This document shows, piece by piece, positions 1-14,000 of a DNA stretch of 64,000 bases (positions are counted from its first letter, which is position 1; every line of letters begins with the position of its first letter). The notes beneath the pieces were generated by a model, which searched no databases, had not been told where the DNA came from, and saw nothing but the letters and a program-made list of their open reading frames with translations. The position numbers were made by a program, and so were the translations under genes. This DNA comes from Brachionus rotundiformis (taxonomy: Eukaryota > Rotifera > Eurotatoria > Ploima > Brachionidae). The stretch covers positions 922,523 through 986,522 of the forward strand of contig JAESIW010000180.1 in assembly GCA_016802295.1 (NCBI GenBank), given 5' to 3'.

Positions 1-338
1 TTTGTATTTTGGAACAAATTTTTTCGAAAAAAGTTAAATCATACTCAAATTAAAAAAAAAGATTTTTTTTTATTTATTGCCTGTTTATTTTTAAAAAATA
101 GGGAAGCTCCAAAAAGCTTTCTTTTTTGTTTAAGCCGAATTGTAAAACAAGATCTATCTAGTTGAATTAATGGAGAATATCTATCATTTACATGATTATT
201 AAAATTATAAAAAATTGAATCAAAATTTAAAAATAAAAATTAAATTAATTTTTTTACTAAAACAAAAAATTTAACACCGGCAAATTTTTTATTAATTAAT
301 AAAAAATACTAAAAATTTTAAACAAAATTGCAATTTGT

Positions 339-3300
339 TTAAAAACTTGTTTTTAATTTTGATTTTTTGGTATTATGAGATGGTTTGCGTTTTTTCCTCA
401 AGCTGGAATACTTTATTTTGCTTTGACTATCGTGACTATTTGGATCATTTTTTTGAAATACTTTACAATCTTTGGGACAATTTCGGCGAATCGAATTCAG
501 CTTTTTCAATGGACAGTTCATTGAGCAAAGATAATCACTTTCTTTGAATTCAATTAATGAATAGAAATTTTTGGTTTTGTGCTGTTCTTGGTCAGAATAT
601 TTGCTAAATCTGCAACAATATGGACAATTTGAATAAGGTATTGAACAACAATTCTCATTATATGAAGTAGTTGAATTGTTCGAGCAGCTTTTTTTATTTT
701 GTTTGATATTGCTAAAGCTACATTCTGAAGCCATTTTATACTCATAAATAGTTTTCTTATGTTCTAAATAGTTACGAAGAGGATTTCTTTCCGGTTCGAA
801 TTTAATTTTAGATTTGCAGCTTGGAGTTTTGATAAATTTGGATGAAATGTAGTATTTGGTTTTTAGGCCTATTTTGGTCGAGTCTTTACGATTGAAGCGT
901 GAAAATTGTATTACAAATAAGCTCTTTAAGGTTTCTCTAAAATAACAAAAAAATTAGTTGTATAGCTTAACTTGTTTAAGTTATCTTTGGCAAATCTTAG
1001 AAAAAAATGTTTACCAAGGTTATATAACGTAAGTAATAAGTAAATTTTGGTCACAAAAATATCAAATTTGACAGAAAAATACTCTCGAAAGGCCAGAAAA
1101 TTTAATTTTGAGGATCTAGGGTAGCATCTAAAGGGACTTGGATTAGCTTTTTGGCATAAATAATCCAAAGTGTAAATTTATGCTAGCAAGTATTGAAATC
1201 GTAAAATTGAACACTATCTAAAGGTTATTTATCCAACTTTCATCTGACAGCAGCAGAGTAATAAGTTATTTGAATGGCTTAAAATATTTTCTTGAGTTAA
1301 CAAACAAGGAGATTATTAAGTGGTACAAAGTCTACAAAGGTTTGGTAAAGTCAGTGCTGTAATTTAACAGGACATGATAGAGGAGGCGCTCATCTCCTTT
1401 TCCTGTACTTTCTTGAATACAATTAAACATTACTTAACTTCTAATCTCAAGTTTGTGACAGATCTTTGAAACCAAATACTTGATGTCACATAAAAATTCA
1501 AGTTCTCTCGTTCCAATAGTTTTAAATTTTTGTTTTAAAACACTTAAATTTTCTAAAATTTTTCAAATTAATATTAAAAAGTCAATTTAGATTGACTTAA
1601 TTAATGATTGTTTTAAAAGCTCTTAAATTTTCCCATGATTTAGGATATAAACTTTTTCTTAACCTTTTTGAAATAAAAATTAATTATTATGGTAAAAGCG
1701 AGTAGGGTTCTTGGAATGCTAAAGCGAACTTTTACAAGTAGAGAAAAGAATTTGTCAGGAAGACTGAATACACCTCACCGAGACTATGCAGAGCAGATAT
1801 GGAATGATGAAAAGATTTATGTCGTATGAATTGAGGCTGAGCTAGAGTGGTTTGACAAAGTTGAGTGAGAGGGGATTTGATTGAAATGTAAAAATTAGTG
1901 TTTGGACTAGAAAAGGTAAATCTGGTAAAAAAATCAATAATCAAAAGTCTAGCTGCGGCAATAAGAGGCAAAGCATTCAGAGAGAAATTTTCCATGCTAA
2001 AGCTAGATTTTGCAAGACATGCCCTTTTTCACTGGAATAAGTTGCCAGAAAATGGACTAAAATTCAAATCAACTGCGGACTCTATGACTGCTTCAGATAG
2101 ATACAATGAAACTGATTGCTACAGCTCCACACTGTCTAATGACGGTGGTGGACTAAGATTCTCTACATGTTAGATGTCGCAGAAAGTACCACTATTATGA
2201 TTAGTTTTGTTTTTTATACAAAAATTTAAAAAAAAAAAATTTTTTTTTGATTTAAGATTATATTGAATTAATATAAGGAACTTGTTTCTAATTTTAAAAT
2301 TTAGATTATTTAAAAAAAATTATTTTTGCTTACTTGAAGTTTTTGATTGTGAACATGTAGATAAAAAAATTGATAATTAAATTGGTCTCATAAAACATGA
2401 TGACAAATTTTCTTGCCAGCATGAAATTAAGAGCTCGTTTGACATTTACATGAAAATCAAAGCTAACATCTCGGTTGAAAAACATGTCCAAAATGATGAG
2501 CACACCAGTCGGACTAATCAAAACAATAAATATAATAGATAACAAGATTACAACACGTGTGGCTTGGGTGATTTTTTTAGAATGCTCCAAAGGATAAAAC
2601 CGCCGGTGCATTCTTGTTGTTATTTTAATTCGGTTGATTATTAGTAAGTTTAGTATTAGGGTTAAGAATTCTGGCACTATGGCCCAGAGAATGGTGCTGA
2701 TATTTACAAAAATCGGAAGCGTCACATTACGACTTCCGACATAGGGAAACTTTTCAAATGTGGAATAGGTTTCGACGCCAGCGGTCTTAAATTTGAACAT
2801 GCTCCACATGCACACTACCAATAAAAGCATGCCGAGTATGGTTTTGGCATTTTTTCTAGTACTAAACAAATTTTTTTTCAAAGGCCACATGATGCAAAAG
2901 AATCTCTCTGCTGACAGTATTACCATGATCCAGACCGGCGACAGTAAGCATATCTCAACAAGGTAGCTATTCAATATGCACAAGAAGTTGTGTATTTTGT
3001 TCGAATAGTCTTTTCTGAATATGGACAATGTCAAATTGTGTAAATATTGTTTAAGTGAAAAATTTTTGTGGTCAGCCCATCTAATTACCAAAGGTATTAG
3101 AATGTTGACATGTATGTTGAGCATTTCTGACAAGCTAAGAGCACCTAGGTAGATGTTTTGCGAGTTGCGCTTTTTCATGCGGTAAAAACATCCAAAATTA
3201 AGAGCATTGAAGATTGTTCCAAAGATGACTATTAAGCTACTGTATCCTATTAGGATTCTGTCAGCTATGTTTACCAGGCGAACTGTTTTTTCCAAATCGT

Positions 3301-3361
3301 CTAGAATGTATTTTGCTCTGTTATCACTAATCAAAAGAGTTGAAGACTCGTTTTCCAGCAT
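339..3361 (-). CDS. Class A neuropeptide-type GPCR, two exons, 541 aa
   Basis: Predicted plasma-membrane seven-helix receptor. Exons on the minus strand are 3361-2334 and 936-339 (intron 937-2333, donor GTAAGC, acceptor TTATTTTAG); the join gives 1626 nt, an intact frame. Exon 1 carries the whole helical bundle: TM1 near residues 37-60 with FNALNF, TM2 with LSLSE, a Cys before TM3, an ERF motif in place of DRY (ILSAERFF), and TM7 with NLIINFFIY in place of NPxxY. This pattern resembles FMRFamide-type and related invertebrate peptide receptors, but the ligand cannot be read from sequence. Exon 1 read alone stops at once after KNFK, so the splice is needed. Exon 2 adds a tail of about 200 residues that is basic at first, then Asn/Ser/Cys-rich with CC, CPYCC and similar clusters. 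The start at 3361 is the first in-frame ATG. A TTTATT (AATAAA on the minus strand) lies at 288-293. Family confidence is high, subfamily low. Confidence 0.85.
1240..2173 (+). mobile_element. Decayed non-LTR retrotransposon (LINE) tail in the GPCR intron
   Basis: The translation from about 1693 reads KASRVLGMLKRTFTSREK and continues, with stops and frameshifts, to a segment ending ALFHWNKLPENG at 1898-2173. This is the C-terminal thumb region typical of CR1/Jockey-like reverse transcriptases (VLG-L-R-F ... RGDLIEM ... WNKLP). A weaker similar stretch (KWYKVYKGLVKSVL-like) lies at about 1240-1420. No element boundary or target-site duplication was found. It is antisense to the host GPCR and is dead sequence. 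Confidence 0.65.
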
Positions 3362-6300
3362 TTTTTTTTCATTGCATCTAAATTTTATTTTATTTTTCTA
3401 ATAAATAACACATTTTAATTAAGAAAATCTAAAAAGTTATTTAGTATCGTTAAGTGATTCAGAACTCGAATTTAATAAATTTTTTATTCATAGAGAAAAA
3501 GCCTTTTGATAGAGGAAATTATTCAAAATTAGATAAATCTAATAAAGTTAAGTAGTTTCTGCATGATCAACAAAGACTGCTTAATCTAAGTATTAGGCTC
3601 AGTTAGTAGAAATTTTGGGTCTGGATAGATATATTTTAGTTCAAGACAAATTTTTTTTTTTGTTATTCACATCCAATTTAATAATTTTTTTGTAAAAATT
3701 TGAATTAGTCTTGAAAAAAAGATAAGCTTAAACAGAATTTTATTTTTGTGAACCTGGTCTTATTTCCCAAGGGGATATTTTGAATAGAATTTTGAAAAAA
3801 ATTGCTCTACAAATGAATTTCTCTAGTGGACCATCTTTCAAATATATTTTCGAGTTTATTGAATGTTAAAATTTGTTTGTCATCTAATCTGGTACTTTTT
3901 TTTGAAAAAATTGATAAGAAAAATTTAAAAACAAATGCGCCATTTCATTCTTAATTTATCTGATTATCTCTATTAGACAAAAATCGACAATCACTTCACA
4001 GTTCTTATCAAATATTTATTTTTAAAATTAAGGTTATTTACAATTGCTCGAAATAATTGGAATTAAATCATTTTTTCATGATATTAAAAATCGCTTAAAA
4101 GTTCATTCACTTTGATAATCATAGGTTAATTATTACATTTGAATGTCTACTAGTTTAAAATGTGGTAAAAACTATGGCAACCAATTGGTAATATAGATTA
4201 ATTTCATTAGAAATTATTTTAAAATAATAATTTGAACCCTTTTTTACATTCGAGCCTTTCACTAATTTTTTCGTATTCATATACACTTTTTCGTAGGGTC
4301 TTTCCTCCTTTATTATTAGCTATTGTGTGATCAGAATAGGATAATGATAAATTTTAAAAAAATTTCGCCTTAAAAAACTAAAATAGAAGAATTTGAAAAA
4401 TTAATTTTTTTTTAATTTTTACATAATTGTTTTTCTTTAATAATATATTAAATTAAATGAACAAGTTCTTTAAATTAGAAAATAATGATTTTAAAATAAA
4501 GTCCAAAGGTTGAACCTAGCTGAATTTTGATCCAAAATAGTGTTAAATAAATAAATTTTAGAATGATTTTAGTTAGTTATATTTATCTTTAATAAGAGCC
4601 TAATAAACCAAAGATAATTAGTTCGAAAAAAAAACGAAATATCGTATTCTATTTCTTAATCTAATAATTGGTTAAATAGAGCCTAAGGAAACAACATCTC
4701 AAATTGTTAAATTTAAATTTATCCACGACTGAGAGAATATTTCTAATCATTTGGCACAAGAAAAAATTTGCCAAATTCCAAAAGAAAGAATTTTTCAGAG
4801 AAAAATGCGGAAATCTGATAATGGCTGTAATCACTTGCGTTCTTTTCGTAAAAAATTCCTTTTGATAATTAAAAACAAAAAAATATATATAAATATAAAT
4901 TTGAATCTATTAAAATTCTAACTCTTATATTTAATCTTTTTAATAATACATTTTTTTAAATCCCTTTTTTCCCCAAACTTATTTAATTATTTTTAGCTAG
5001 TAAAGATCTGCTGTTTGTTTTTATAAACATGGTTATGCTTCTTATATTTTTATAAATACTTAATCTAGTGATAATAATAAGCACAATTAAAGAAATATGT
5101 TTTGAACCTATAAATAATGAAACTAAATTCTACGCTTTTTTTCTTTTCTTTAAGTTATTAAATTTAATTTAACAGTTAATTGAGATGTATTTGTAGCAAA
5201 GATAATTGATTTTATAAATAATTATTTTAATTAGAAACGACTAGACAAAAATCGATTTTATTTAACAAAAACAAACTTTAAAATATTGAAGTTATTATAA
5301 ACTTTTCATTTTATTTATATTCTCTTGCTAAATAAATTGAAAATTTATGCTAAAATTAAAAAACGTGATTTTGAATTGATTAGAAACAAAAAAATAGATA
5401 AAAACCTTGTTTTTATTTTGATTAGTTAATATAACTAATTGCTTATAAATTTACACGGAAGCTTATTTTATAAAAAAATAATAAAAAATACTATTTGAAT
5501 GATCGGAAATGGCAGAAATTTAAAATCCTTTAATAAAAGACCAATATCATGAATAAGTCATTAACTGAGTTTATGATCGGTATCGTACTACATTAATAAA
5601 TGAAAAAACTCATTCAATTTTTTATTATTACTGATCAACTTAATCAGAAAGCAATTAAACTATCACCTGTTTAAAACAAATATTCACCGGTGTATTTAAT
5701 AATTAGATTTATTGGAACAAAGTATCAACAAGATAAGATTGATATAACTCTCTGATAATTTTTTTTTATCAAAATTCTGATTTTATAAACTTCATATTCT
5801 ATTTATCATGATCAAATATTAAAATTATTACTTACAGTGACGTTTTTAAGAAAATTTTTTATCTTTTATTTTAAATTTGGAGGAAAAGCGTAAATTTTTT
5901 ATATTTAGATATTTATTTGTTAAAATATTGCTGCGTTACTAATTATTAAAAATATTTTATAAACTATTTTCGTCAAGAATATAGGTTTTTTTTAAATTAA
6001 ATTTTTAAATTAATTTGTTGACTTTGATCAGGGATTGCATAACAACTTAACGTGAGTCGGATACTAATTAATCGACTTTGAAACTAGTTAATTAGCTGTT
6101 TCAATTGTATGCCTTGAATAAATAAAATTTAATCCTGTGCATAAGATTTTGCCAATTATCTTTTGATTAAAATTTAAATAAATAATTAGAGTTATTTATC
6201 AAAAAAGATGAATTAATAAAGCATTTTCATGTTAAAAAGTCTAATTAAAATTTTGGAACAATAAATCATTCATGATTAATAATAAACAAATAAGTTATGC

Positions 6301-8172
6301 ATTTTGTTTGCTTTATTGATATTTATCTGGCCATCACATGATAATCACACTTGTCTTGATTCAAAAATTGATAGCTTAATTTGCTTTTTAAAATTTAATC
6401 TTAAAATATAATAATCTTACGAGCCTTGGAAAGAACGTAAACAATCGACAATTCTAAATATAACGCAAATTTGGCAAAAAATTCTTAATAAACCCTAATT
6501 AAATAATTAAAAAATCACATTTATGCTACTAGCGTAGAAAAATAAAATGAGTTTATTTATTTTAATTTAAAAAAAATTATATTAACAAAAAATTGACGCA
6601 TTAAATTTTAAATTAATTAATTAAACTTCATTATCTTTCAGTTGAAGAGTCTGAGAATAGCTAAAATTATTTTTAAAAATTTTGAAAAAAAAGACTAATA
6701 CATTTTTTAACTATTTTTCAAAGCCTTAATCCTAATCTACAAAACTGATAAAAAATTCTATCAACAAATTCTTATTTTTTAATTAAATCTGATGAAATAA
6801 TAGTTCAATAAATCAGTAATGCTAGATTGGTACTGTGGATCATTTTAATCAACTATTTTAATCAAAAAAAATTACTCAACAAAAATTAATTAACAAGAAA
6901 TATTTTATTTAAAAAAATCTTATTAATTGGTTTACTTTTTTAATTTTAATAATTTCTTATAGATTAATAAATTGATTTACTCGACTCTCTAGAGTTTTGG
7001 CGTAAGCTGTTCGAATGAATCGAAAAAGGAACAATTATAGAATAATTAAAAGTTCTTTTTTTAGATTATAAGTATCATCTAAAGATTTAATCTTTACATC
7101 TTGAATAAAAGATTATTTCCATTACCATAAGGCAGAATCTTTTCCTATTTATTCTTGTTAATGGTTCAATGAAAGCCCGTTCTGGTCAAATAAATCCCGA
7201 AAGATCACTTCGAAGATTAGGATAAAGCTGTAGCCAGATTTTTTTTTAGTTTTTCCTAATAATTAAAATTTGGATTTTAACATTTCATAATCTAATTGCT
7301 AAATTTCTATATTTAAATGATAAAATTTCGTATTTGAAATAAATAGATAGAAAAATTTCGCTTAAAAAAAACCTTTAATCATTTTCAAAAACGATTTGAA
7401 GAAAAAAATTTAAAATATAATTGAAAAAGATCTGTAAATAATTTTAATTGATTGAAATTAATGATGAGACGACTACAGAAGCCTCGGTGGTAAAGAAACA
7501 TTAGTAATTGTTGTCAATTTTTATTACTAAAATTAAAAATTGCGCCATTAAAATAATAAAAATTCAAAAGTTTTATTTTTTTTTTGTTTTGTTTATTTAT
7601 TTGAAAAAATTAACTCTTGGAAAAATAAATTAATTTTTTAATACGTTTCATAAGTATTTTATTTCTTTATAGATATTTTTTAAAGTGAGTTATTGAGTCT
7701 AATAATATAATCAAAAATTGAAATTTTATATGAGGCTTCCCACACCGTTCAAAAATACCTGTTAAAAGTCAGAATCCGCGCTTTAAGATTCAAATGAAAA
7801 TTAAATATCATTTAACAGAGTACACCCATTTTGGTTAAAGGAAACCTATCGTGACGTTTTTTTATGTGTAAGTTACATCCTAATTAAAATAAATTGCGTT
7901 TTAAGTTTTAAAATTTAATACATAGATTATTTTTTTGGTTTAACCTTCCAAAAAACGCTAAACCAAAAACATGCAAAGGAAGCAGAAATACTAAATCCCA
8001 ATTGATATACTTTCTTTTAAACGATATTTGCTAGAATAGCTTTCTTTTTAATTAAATTCATTATTTTTAGGCAATTGTTTAAAATAAAGATTAAATTACT
8101 AACTTAAGGAATCTTTTGGTAAAATTTTGAGAAGATATTTTTCTCAAGACCCACTTTGTCATTTATTTTCTC
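3362..8172. other. AT-rich intergenic desert
   Basis: I see no coding exon, tRNA or clear transposon here. The sequence is A/T runs and short direct repeats, with open frames only of the length expected by chance. Confidence 0.6.
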
Positions 8173-8865
8173 TACCGTAAACCAATACAAGACAATGCGT
8201 GGGATAAAATTTGAATTCTTAGGTTTTAGTGCACACATAAGTGACCATCTGCCACATGTTAAAATCGGCCCCTTTGTGATGCGTGCATAACAGTATCATT
8301 ACCAGCTTCAGTTTCAGCAAGACATTCACCACAAGCTATCACATTAGGACAAGCTGTAGCTAAGAAAAACGATGAACATTAAAAATTGGAATGAAGATGA
8401 AAGAAAGTATTAAAAAACTATAATATCAAATTAATTTGAAAATAAGTTCCGTTTGGTAAAGCTCTAATCATTAAACTTTTTTCGAAATCTTAATTTTTAA
8501 CTCCGCACCATTATCTAGAATCGATTTTTTTTAAATAAAAAAACTATTTTTAATAAATTTTTAATTTTTTTTCTTTTTCAATTTTTAACCCCGCACCAAA
8601 ACTCAAAAAATTTAATTTTTAAGTACAATATTTATTTTGTTTTTTTCACATTTTAATGCGGATTAATGTTAGAATTTTCGGTTTTTAACCTAGGTTTGTA
8701 GGTTTTTTGAGTTTTAACACCGCGTTAAAATATGAAAAATCATACTTTTATGCACGCATCACTAAGGGGCCGATTTTAACATGTGGTAGATGGTCACTTA
8801 TGTGTGCACTAAAATCTAAGAATTCAAATTTTATCCCACGCATTGTCTTGCGAGAGTCTACGGTA
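8173..8865. mobile_element. MITE-like element with 118-bp inverted arms
   Basis: Arms 8173-8290 and 8748-8865 are reverse complements of equal length with only a few mismatches, mostly near the outer ends, and the similarity runs about 10 bp further inwards. Both outer ends read TA-CCGTA, consistent with a TA target site flanking a CCGTA-starting terminal repeat, as in Tc1/mariner-derived MITEs. The centre (about 457 bp) is AT-rich, has no transposase, and contains a smaller nested inverted match around the repeated AACTCCGCACC-like words at 8500-8720. A short frame at 8707-8910 is only the arm read through. Confidence 0.8.
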
Positions 8866-10842
8866 TTTAAATTTTATGAGCAATTGATTTTCAGATGTTG
8901 CTGCCACTAGATTAAATTTGACTGCTTAAAGCTTAATTTGGTTCTAAAAAAATATTAAACAATATGATAGCTGTTTGGCAAAATGTTCAGAAATTAATTA
9001 AATTATTCGATTGCTAAAATTAATAGATTTAATGCTCTATTCAAGTTTAAATTTGTTTTTATCAATTTTTTTCTAAAATGGCCAACAATTCATCAATCTA
9101 TCTATGGAACTTGAGGTTGTCAGCTAAAATAACTAAGTCCAAATTTTGGCAAAAGAACAAAATATCCTTTTTTTGAGGATTTATCATGTTTATTTTTATT
9201 ATTATTATATTTCTTAATATTAATTAAAATAACATAATTTAAAATCGTTGTAAAGAAGCAACGTCTATGCTAAAGCATGCTATGGTCAGTGAGTTTTGAA
9301 CAGTAAATCAAGTCAAGTCCTTATGAATATTTATAATCGATAAGCTCTAAAATATATACATTATTAATTACAAAAATTAACTTAAAATTTATTTTAGCTT
9401 TACTTATTAATTTTATAGTATTTTTTATTTTTTAAAGATTTTTATCTACCAAATTAAAATATTGAAGTACTCATAATAAAATAAACTAACTAGCTTAAAT
9501 TTTTCAAAAATTTGTTAATTAGTAAATTGGGTTTTTCATTATACATTGATTAATTTGGTTTTAAATATTTACATTTATATATTTATTTATTGCTTATCGA
9601 TTTATGTAATAATCGTCTTGTATTGGTATTAAAAATACTTTTTATGATTTAAATTGAAATACTGTTATAGTAACCAAATTGGGTAAATATCTGAAACATA
9701 TGATCGTTTTCATTTCTATGTAATTAAGTACTTGACAGACTTGATTTTGAGAAAAAATTTTTATCTTTTTTATTATTATTTATAAACTATTTTATTTATT
9801 TAAATAATTTAGGGAAAACTCCAGGCAACTCGGAATCGATCAGAGTCCTTCTTGGCAGCTTAAAAAAAGATAAATATGTCTACGTATAAATAAGTGTAAA
9901 TAAATAGTGACTAGTTTTTGATAAATTTTAAAATAAGTACAAAAAGAAATAAATGAATATTTAATATCATAAAAACGAATTATTTAAATATTTTTTTAAT
10001 TCTGAAGTACCCAATTTCCTAATTAACAAGTCACATTTTCGTGCAAATTTAACACTATATTCTGGTTCATAAAGTAAAACTGCTATACTTTAAGCTCAAC
10101 TTCTCGATTTGATTCTTTGTTATAATTATTTATATTTTGATGCCAAAAAAATTATTTCTTTTTGGTAAATTAGATTAAAAGTTAAAATCAATAGATTTAA
10201 AATTTCTTTGAATCTGCTTTCTCGCCAAGTGATATTAAGAAAATGCGTATTCGTAAATTAAGAATTAAAAAAATGTTTTCTAAATTTTCTAATTCATTTT
10301 TTTTGGTTTTTATTCTTTTGATATGTAGCTGTGTAGTCTCATTTATAAAAAATATGATATTTTTTTGATGAAACTTAATGATTTTAAAATGAAAAAAATT
10401 GATATTCCAAAAAAAAAATTTGATAATGTCTTAAAAAAATCAATTTGATTAATATTACTCAATTTTAGATTTTAAATTAAAATATTTAAAAATATTATTT
10501 AAATTTGAAAAGAAATGTAAAATATCGAATGGAAAGTTGGTTTAATAAATAATTCAAAGAAATTATTGATATTTGGTCGTATATGGGTTCTTTCTTTAAT
10601 TTCCTTTTTCCGTCCGAGAGAGCGTTTTTTTTTACCTTTATTTTTATGATACGAAAATTTTGGTTCATCAGATATTTTATTTTTTAAAAGATATGCCATT
10701 TTAAAGAAATTAAATATCAAAAAATATAAAGCAGTTTATTATTTATTAAAAATTGAAAGCTTCTGTTACTTAATATTTTTGATAACAAATTTTTATAAAG
10801 ACAATTTCTATTTTACCAAAATGGATAATCTAAAAAAAAAAG
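8866..10842. other. AT-rich intergenic sequence
   Basis: Nothing recognisable was seen. No exon-like rise in G+C and no RNA gene motif. Confidence 0.55.
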
Positions 10843-11053
10843 CCGTATTCTCTCGTTAAATTACGCTACACCACTAGTTAGGACACGCCTTTGGACCATG
10901 CACCTGGATCCAAAAGCGTTATTTTAAACTAAAGAATAAAAAATGAAAAATAATTTTTTAATATTTTTTGTTTATTAATCTTTGGTGCAAATCATATGCA
11001 TTCAAGATGGTCCAAGACGTGTTAGTGCAGCATAATCAAACGAGGGAATGCGG
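10843..11053. repeat. Imperfect foldback repeat
   Basis: 10843-10899 and 11007-11053 are imperfect reverse complements: the shared words ATGGTCCAA, CGTGT, TAGTG and AACGAG.GAAT.CGG fall in order, with about 10 nt of gaps. The loop is about 107 bp of AT-rich sequence. It is likely an old foldback or MITE relic, since the patch is much richer in G+C than its surroundings. Confidence 0.5.
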
Positions 11054-14000
11054 ATGATGTCTACTTTTTTGGATCTTATTTCGAAGTAAAAGATAAAAGA
11101 ATTGATGATACAATTTATCAATATAAAGCACTATAATAATATCTTTTATCTAATCTAAAGATAGTAGAATATATTTTAAATATGATGTACATTTGTAGTT
11201 AAAAAAAGAAAATAGAAATTAATTATTTTTATTTTTATTTAAAATTAAAAAGAAATGTTTTTCAACCATACTATTTAAATATGATAACATATCATTCATC
11301 CACCTAAATTTGCGTATAAAAGGTAAATTTATTGTATCATCGAGGCAATGTAATTTTTGAAAAAAAAATATCTGAGCCATTTAAGCCTTATTCCGGCATT
11401 CAAACAGGCAAGACTTATCATCTGGTTTAAAAAATTCACTTTATCTTTCAATTTTTTTATTATAAAAATTCTGTTTTGAGAGATTTATAATTTGTGTGTT
11501 TTAAATGTTCCACCGGATGCTTTTATTTTTAAATTCTCAGCTCTTGAGAAATATTTGAATAGGTTTTGATTTTTGTAGTATCTGATTTAGGAAAAAATAA
11601 GCGCTATCATGATTATTTTAGATATTGTTTAGCTTAAATGAGACTGTTTGAAGTGTAAAAAAATATTTACAATCTCTGCTTTTAAATTATTTATCTTGTT
11701 GCCAGACTGGGAATTAATTTAAAGTAAACAGATATATATTTTTATAAAAGTTTAAGTCGATTATTTTAAAATACTTTGCTGCCAAAGTATGTGTTTATCT
11801 GTTTGATTTGGTTTATGTTGCCCAATTTAAAACCGGAATCAGCAATTATCTATAGATTTTTTTTCACATTTATATACAAAAAAATTTTTTTTAATTTGAC
11901 ATGGTAAAAAGAATAAAAAAGCCAAATTATTTATCTCATATCGAGTCTAATTATATTTAAAAAAGACGAAAAAGATAATTCATTTTCTTTTAAGATTTAT
12001 CGTTTTTTCATTTCATAGGACCTTATTCTATCCAGATGATAATTTTAAATTTTGAAAAAGTAGATGAGTAAAAAAGAGAATGAATAAAATTTTTAATTAG
12101 TAAATTTTCTTCTGATTAATTAAGTCATCTTCAAATCAAAAAATTAAAATAAATTTGGAGTTAAATTTTAGTAAAAAAATTAACAAAATTTTTCATAAAT
12201 TTGGCAATGTGTTAATTACGGAAATGAAGCTTTAACTTTCATTTAATTAGATAGTTTCGGGATAAATTTTTTTTTCTTTCTATCTTTATTGATCAAAGAT
12301 AAACTATCAATTTGAGTAAAATTTTGAACAACCGAATAAAGCCAAACAATTTAGTTACACATAAAAATACAATTTAAAAAAAATCGATTAAAAAATCTAT
12401 TTAATTAAAAAATTTAATCAAAATAATAGACAAGTCTTATTGTGATATCAATAGATGATAAATAAAAAAAATATTTTTTTCCTAATTTAAGTGATTCCTA
12501 TAACTGTGTTCTTTACACACGATCAATTAGAAATATTTTGTTTATAAAGAAATTTAATAATCTAATTGAATTTAGATTAAAGCAATGTACCTTAATTTTA
12601 AACTAAATTCTTTATTTTAAGATATTTAAAAAATTGATTACTGAATAACATTTATTTAAAAATGTTAATATTTATACAAATAATTCCTTTTAGAAAGAGT
12701 ATCACAGTTAGGAAGATAAAACTTTCACTGAAGCCGTGTAAAAGTTTCAACTCAATCTTAATAAAATACTACTTGCCACTATTTGATAGAAAAGGAAACT
12801 AAACCTAATGTTGTCAAGATGTCTGCAGAATAGCAAAGTATTCTTGAAAAAATACCCTCTTTATCAAAAACACAAACTATTTTTATGTGTTTTTTAGAGC
12901 CAAAATGCTTTTTAAAATTATTAAGTGATAACTTTATTAAAAAAAGGTAATATCTTCATAATTCGTAGTGGTATGGAAAATTTGTGCTAAAATAATGAGA
13001 ATTTAATGGAAATACATTTCAATGTTTTAGAAGATAAATGCGATAAAGATCACTTAAAAATAATTAAAATGACTATTTTAAAATATCATTTATCTATTAA
13101 TATTTAAATTACTTCAAAATATTTTAGATTAACTTAACGCAAACGTGTTAAGGAAATGTAATCCATTTCTTAAAAAATAAATTTTTCATAAATATTTATT
13201 ATTTGATTAAGTTAAAATGTAATTTAATAAATAATAATCTCTGTTTCAGAGTCTTTGACGCGACAATTACTAAACTTAAATTAAAAGTCAATAATTATGC
13301 AAAATGTCTTGGTAAAAATGGAGCGCTATAGAAAGAATTTTAAAAAAGGCATAAAAGTTTTTGAGTCTTTCCCTAATTGAAATTGTCATGTCATATAAAT
13401 GAAAAATAGATTAAAAAAAGATTAAAAGTCTGTTTAAAAAGCTTAGGTAATTTAATTAGTAAAGACTTAAGATATTATTTTTTTATATTTAGCTTATTTT
13501 TTAAACTGTATTTTGCTGAACTTGACTGTAAAACAACAAAAAATAATTAACTTTTAGCGTATAAAAATAGTTGGTGTCTTAACCAAAAATATGATTATCA
13601 GTATAAAAAAAAAAGCTAGAATAAATTTAAATATCAATTTAATTTTTTTCTTTTGGTAAATGATCAAGTGAAATAAATTTTTAAACATTAAATTGGTTTC
13701 CATTTTAGCAATTAAGAATATTTTTAATTTAATCATGAAACTTTGTATGAATAATCCTAGATGGTAATCAGCCTTCAGCCAAAATTATTCTTTTAAATTG
13801 ATTTGAAAATTACTGCAAAATAAATGTTCACTAATCATATTTTTTTTTGGAATTTTTTCGAAAAATCTGAATTTAGAAATTACTTTTTTTCATTTAAATG
13901 TGTTAATGTTTGATTTGACTAATTGAATAAAATCTTAAACTGAGCCATCAAAAATGCATTTAATGAATATTCGTCAAAAAACTAAACAACTTAAGTTAAT

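Noticed and set aside
926..1168. 80-codon minus-strand frame overlapping the GPCR splice acceptor
   Set aside because: Its frame differs from the receptor frame and it crosses the acceptor at 936/937; it is intron sequence.
10499..10720. 73-codon Lys-rich minus-strand frame
   Set aside because: Low-complexity translation in AT-rich DNA, no splice partners or family motif.
13554..13736. 60-codon hydrophobic minus-strand frame
   Set aside because: Composition is what random AT-rich DNA yields (Ile, Phe, Lys); no support.
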